Assembly (NCBI GenBank): GCA_025642075.2
Contig: JAODUO010001618.1
Coordinates: 1 to 64,000 of the forward strand
Direction of reading: 5' to 3'
Length of the DNA stretch: 64,000 bases
Origin: Ridgeia piscesae
Taxonomy: Eukaryota; Annelida; Polychaeta; Sabellida; Siboglinidae
Shown here: positions 61,130 to 64,000 of the stretch, piece after piece
How positions within the stretch are numbered: position 1 is the first letter of the stretch
How the letters are laid out: the number at the start of each line of letters is the position of its first letter
Notes under the pieces: generated by a model
Seen by the model: only the letters and a program-made list of their open reading frames with translations
Told to the model about the DNA's origin: nothing
Database searches by the model: none
Translations under genes and position numbers: made by a program

Positions 61130-61560
61130 TTAACGCTTGGATGAAAGTCGAAGAGGTGATGGGTGACAGACGCAACTCATGTAAACTTAAAGGAAATGTG
61201 TTCATCTCGTGTGTTACCCCGGCATATAGCTGATAAGAGAAGAACGAATGAACTGAGAGTGGAGGCTGGAGTGAAGGACAATTTTAAGAAGACTTTGGCG
61301 AGTAGTAGTTTGACATGGGCTGGTTATGCGGAAAGGAAGGGAAATGAAAAACTGGCAAAGAGAGCACATGCTCAGAAAGCGGAGGGTAAAAGAGGGGAAA
61401 GAGAACGGAAATTGCGATGGGTTATTGCTTAAAAGGAACATAGAAAGCGAAGGATAAGAATGGAGAAAAAGTGCAATGGATAGAAGGAATTGGAGACTGT
61501 TGATAGAGAAGGTAGAGAGAAATCATGGCCAAGTCACCCCTGGCGATAGATATGCCAAAA
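61130..61560 (+). pseudogene. Retroelement RT 3'-end fragment
   Basis: The frame reads ELRVEAGVKDNFKKTLASSS, LTWAGYAERKGNEKLAKRAH, KRGERERKLRW and then, past TAA stops, RRNWRLLIEKV. This is the C-terminal tail of reverse transcriptases in RTE/CR1-type elements (GV...L....L.W.GH..RM....L...A......GRRGRGRPK.RW......DR..W). It has internal stops and is a relic. Confidence 0.7.
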
Positions 61561-62311
61561 ACAATAATAAACTAAATGCAATTTTACCCTAGTCTAGTAA
61601 CCAGGTAACTATTATTTTGAATCCTAAATATATTTGCCACAACGCACGTTGAGAATGCTTATACCCTGTGTGATTCTATGAATCAGGAAGCCAGTTAATG
61701 GTCCTCCGTTCTCCACCATCCTATACTTTTCCGGGATTGGGGGCTCCTGGCTACGCCACTGACATGACTTAGGTCATATGACACAACTGTAGCGTCAGGC
61801 ATTCTTCCGAAGACGGTCATGAGAAGAAAAGAAAGCTGATGTGGCACACCACCTGTGAATATGTAAACTTAACAAGGCAATTATGTGTTGTAATGTTTTA
61901 ATATATACCATAAACACATCCGCCGTACACTGCTGAAAACAATGTACAAAAAATACACCAGTTTTGTGAAACGTTTTTTTTTTTTTAACAAAACACCACT
62001 TAGTTCATTTAATTTGGCTACTGCGAGTATTTTGCCAGTATGTAATCTTAGTAACACTGAAGTTGCTAACAATAAGAAACGTGTACTCTAAAGAAAGAAA
62101 AACAGTTTTCTAAATCGAGTAATAATAATAATCATTAACAATTTATAATACTTTTAGCAAAACATAATATACATGACGGAACCTATATAATAAAACAACA
62201 TATATAGTTATCTGATTGCATATATCGTATAAACAAAACCGTACTTCTTCTAATCCCATCACCTATCAATCTCCAATAATACAACATATACTTATTAACA
62301 TAGTCTATATG

Positions 62312-62315
<4 letters not shown>

Positions 62316-62372
<57 letters not shown>
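62316..62372. repeat. TA microsatellite
   Basis: Uninterrupted (TA)n. Confidence 0.95.
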
Positions 62373-62376
<4 letters not shown>

Positions 62377-62745
62377 GTTGTATACGTAATGCCAAACTGA
62401 AAATGGCTAACATTGTTAATCCTGTAATTAATAAAGGTGAGTCAATAATAAACACGTACGATAGCTCTCTGCCGATCTGGTGACAGTTGTTTTGTCTTTC
62501 TTCATGGCCGGACAACTAAACTAGTTACTTCTCGTACATGGTCCAAAAGAGTTAGTAAAGGTCTTCACGGAGGTGTGTTTATTCCCTTTAGACTATGTCA
62601 AAGAGTCATCGGGAAGGATTACATCTTGGTCGTGTCTCGAATTGTCCTCAGGAATGTCATCACAGCTAACAAATGAAGAAATAATAATATTGGAAGCAAT
62701 CAGCTTAATAAATAACGTTATATTAATAACATCTATATAGAGATA

Positions 62746-62847
62746 TTCACACGCGCGCACACACACATTCACACACACGCACACGCACACGCACACGCAC
62801 ACGCACACGCACACGCACCACGCACACACACACACAGCACACACACA

Positions 62848-62930
<83 letters not shown>
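62746..62930. repeat. CA microsatellite with a CACACG sub-block
   Basis: (CACACG)n at the left grading to pure (CA)n at the right. Confidence 0.95.
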
Positions 62931-62932
<2 letters not shown>

Positions 62933-63781
62933 ACTGACTAATCTCTCACATCACTTCCGCCATCGTGGGTGGAAATTGTTAACGATCTTGGTCTGTCAAA
63001 TGTTACACAGATTCAAAACGGTGATATAATGAAGTGATCTGACCATCAGATCTTTAAGAGGAAGAAAGGACAGGTGGCTTAGTACAGCCAACCATCGGTG
63101 AGAACATACTGAGATGGGACAACGTTATGATGATTTTCGTTACTACTTAACTTGGCATATATACCATTTGCGCCAGTGCCGAGTGCCGAGATTGCCTCGC
63201 GTTTGTCCTGGTCCAACCACTTGCGGGACATCATTATGACAAACCTATGTGGAGGAATTTCAAACCTTATTTATTATTGTATCCATAACAACACTTAATA
63301 TAGCTATGGTATGTAAATGATATAGCCTAACAATTGCTTTTACCTATTGTATTGTTAATCATATATATGTATTGCTAATCATATGTATGTTTCTTAGAAT
63401 TTATTTCTCTTGTACAACATTCTTTATTTATTAATAATGTTTTCTCTCGGACACCCACAAGAAAATGTCCACATGATGGACAGATAAAGGTATTATTTTG
63501 TTTATACCATGTTTACTTGTTTTATGTATACATAAGGTTTGTTTTCTACATAAGCCGTATCACTATAATTGCGTGTTTTATAGGGATGATAACATTTAAA
63601 AACAAAATGCATAATATATTAGATACTTTTTCATAATCTGAATATACTGTAATTTTTTGGCAAAACAAAAACTACTGCCAAATAGCAATCAGGTACAATA
63701 TTATAAATACATTCTTCACTCGTGTCAAGCACGATTATCAAATCAATATAGAGTTTAACATCTAGGAAATGAAAAACCTAC

Positions 63782-63878
63782 CTTGCAGCGACTTGGATGT
63801 GAATTGTTCTGTATTTGCGGAAGGTGTCCAGACACTGGCTGTAGGCGGCCAGCAGCTCACTGTTGCTGCTTGTTTTCA
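63782..63878 (-). CDS. Second IDO-family exon F, inverted copy
   Basis: The minus strand carries the same 97-nt exon as 57120-57216 with acceptor gtttgttgcag and donor GCAAG|GTAGGT. All but the last base are identical to the plus-strand copy, including the proximal-His segment TIHIQV; that change would turn the split Lys codon into Arg. The upstream intron on the right (to 64000) is alignable but clearly diverged (cggttatggaaaccatataa against tggttatggaatacattaaa). The rest of this gene lies beyond the window. The two copies face each other. Confidence 0.85.
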
Positions 63879-64000
63879 CTGCAACAAACAATGTCATCAA
63901 CGCCGGTAATATAAAACCACTCAAGGATTGTTAAACGTTATTTATATGGTTTCCATAACCGTAACCACACGACTACAATAGGTATCTAACAAATGTATTA

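Larger units (their letters stand above)
61561..63781. other. Non-coding region between relics and the inverted IDO exon
   Basis: AT-rich with a TA run (62316-62372) and a CA tract (62746-62930). Nothing else is recognised; it would be an intron or the 3' side of the minus-strand IDO copy. Confidence 0.5.

Overview
This is eukaryotic genomic DNA: AT-rich, intron-containing and full of microsatellites, minisatellites, foldback and LINE-derived debris. Split genes with GT-AG introns, a ciliary gene, an indoleamine 2,3-dioxygenase (IDO) relative, and LINE, Gypsy and Kolobok-like remnants point to a marine invertebrate. A mollusc is my best guess, because molluscs carry IDO and IDO-derived myoglobin genes; this is inference, not proof.

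Left part (1-19.3 kb): one minus-strand gene reconstructed from six coding exons whose splice phases all agree (19014-19282, 8217-8406, 5994-6142, 2742-5091, 734-895, 19-315). It predicts a protein of about 1138 aa with an HMG-box-like N-terminus, a paired PP1-docking signature (GILK then RVSF), a basic nuclear-localisation stretch and a C-terminal 14-residue tandem repeat. I could not assign it to a named family. Its 10.6-kb intron holds eight copies of the 15-mer GTGACTCGCGTTACA and a 6.3-kb insertion flanked by TTAA (Kolobok-like).

Middle (20.3-34.7 kb): a head-to-head, plus-strand CFAP97 homologue in two exons (20706-22109 and 34282-34716). The 12.2-kb intron contains a 22-bp AP-1-like array, an 870-bp CA tract, a 51-bp minisatellite of about 58 units (each with a splice-donor-like GTAAGT) and a 32-bp array that runs directly into the splice acceptor of exon 2. 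Copies of a short inverted-repeat (MITE-like) family are scattered through it.

34.7-53.3 kb: no convincing host gene. This block holds TA repeats, a Gypsy gag fragment, 221-bp TG...CA direct repeats, a 1.43-kb direct duplication, LINE fragments (one an ORF1/reverse transcriptase junction) and a decayed mobile-element-like coding region.

Right part (53.3-64 kb): the 3' half of a plus-strand IDO-family gene (exons at 53632, about 54263, 54979, 55778, 56630 and 57120). One exon has an in-frame TGA and another lacks an obvious acceptor. An inverted second copy of its proximal-histidine exon enters from the right edge (63782-63878, minus). Between them lies an intact single-exon ORF of 293 aa with one predicted membrane segment and a CRE-bearing upstream region; its function is unknown.
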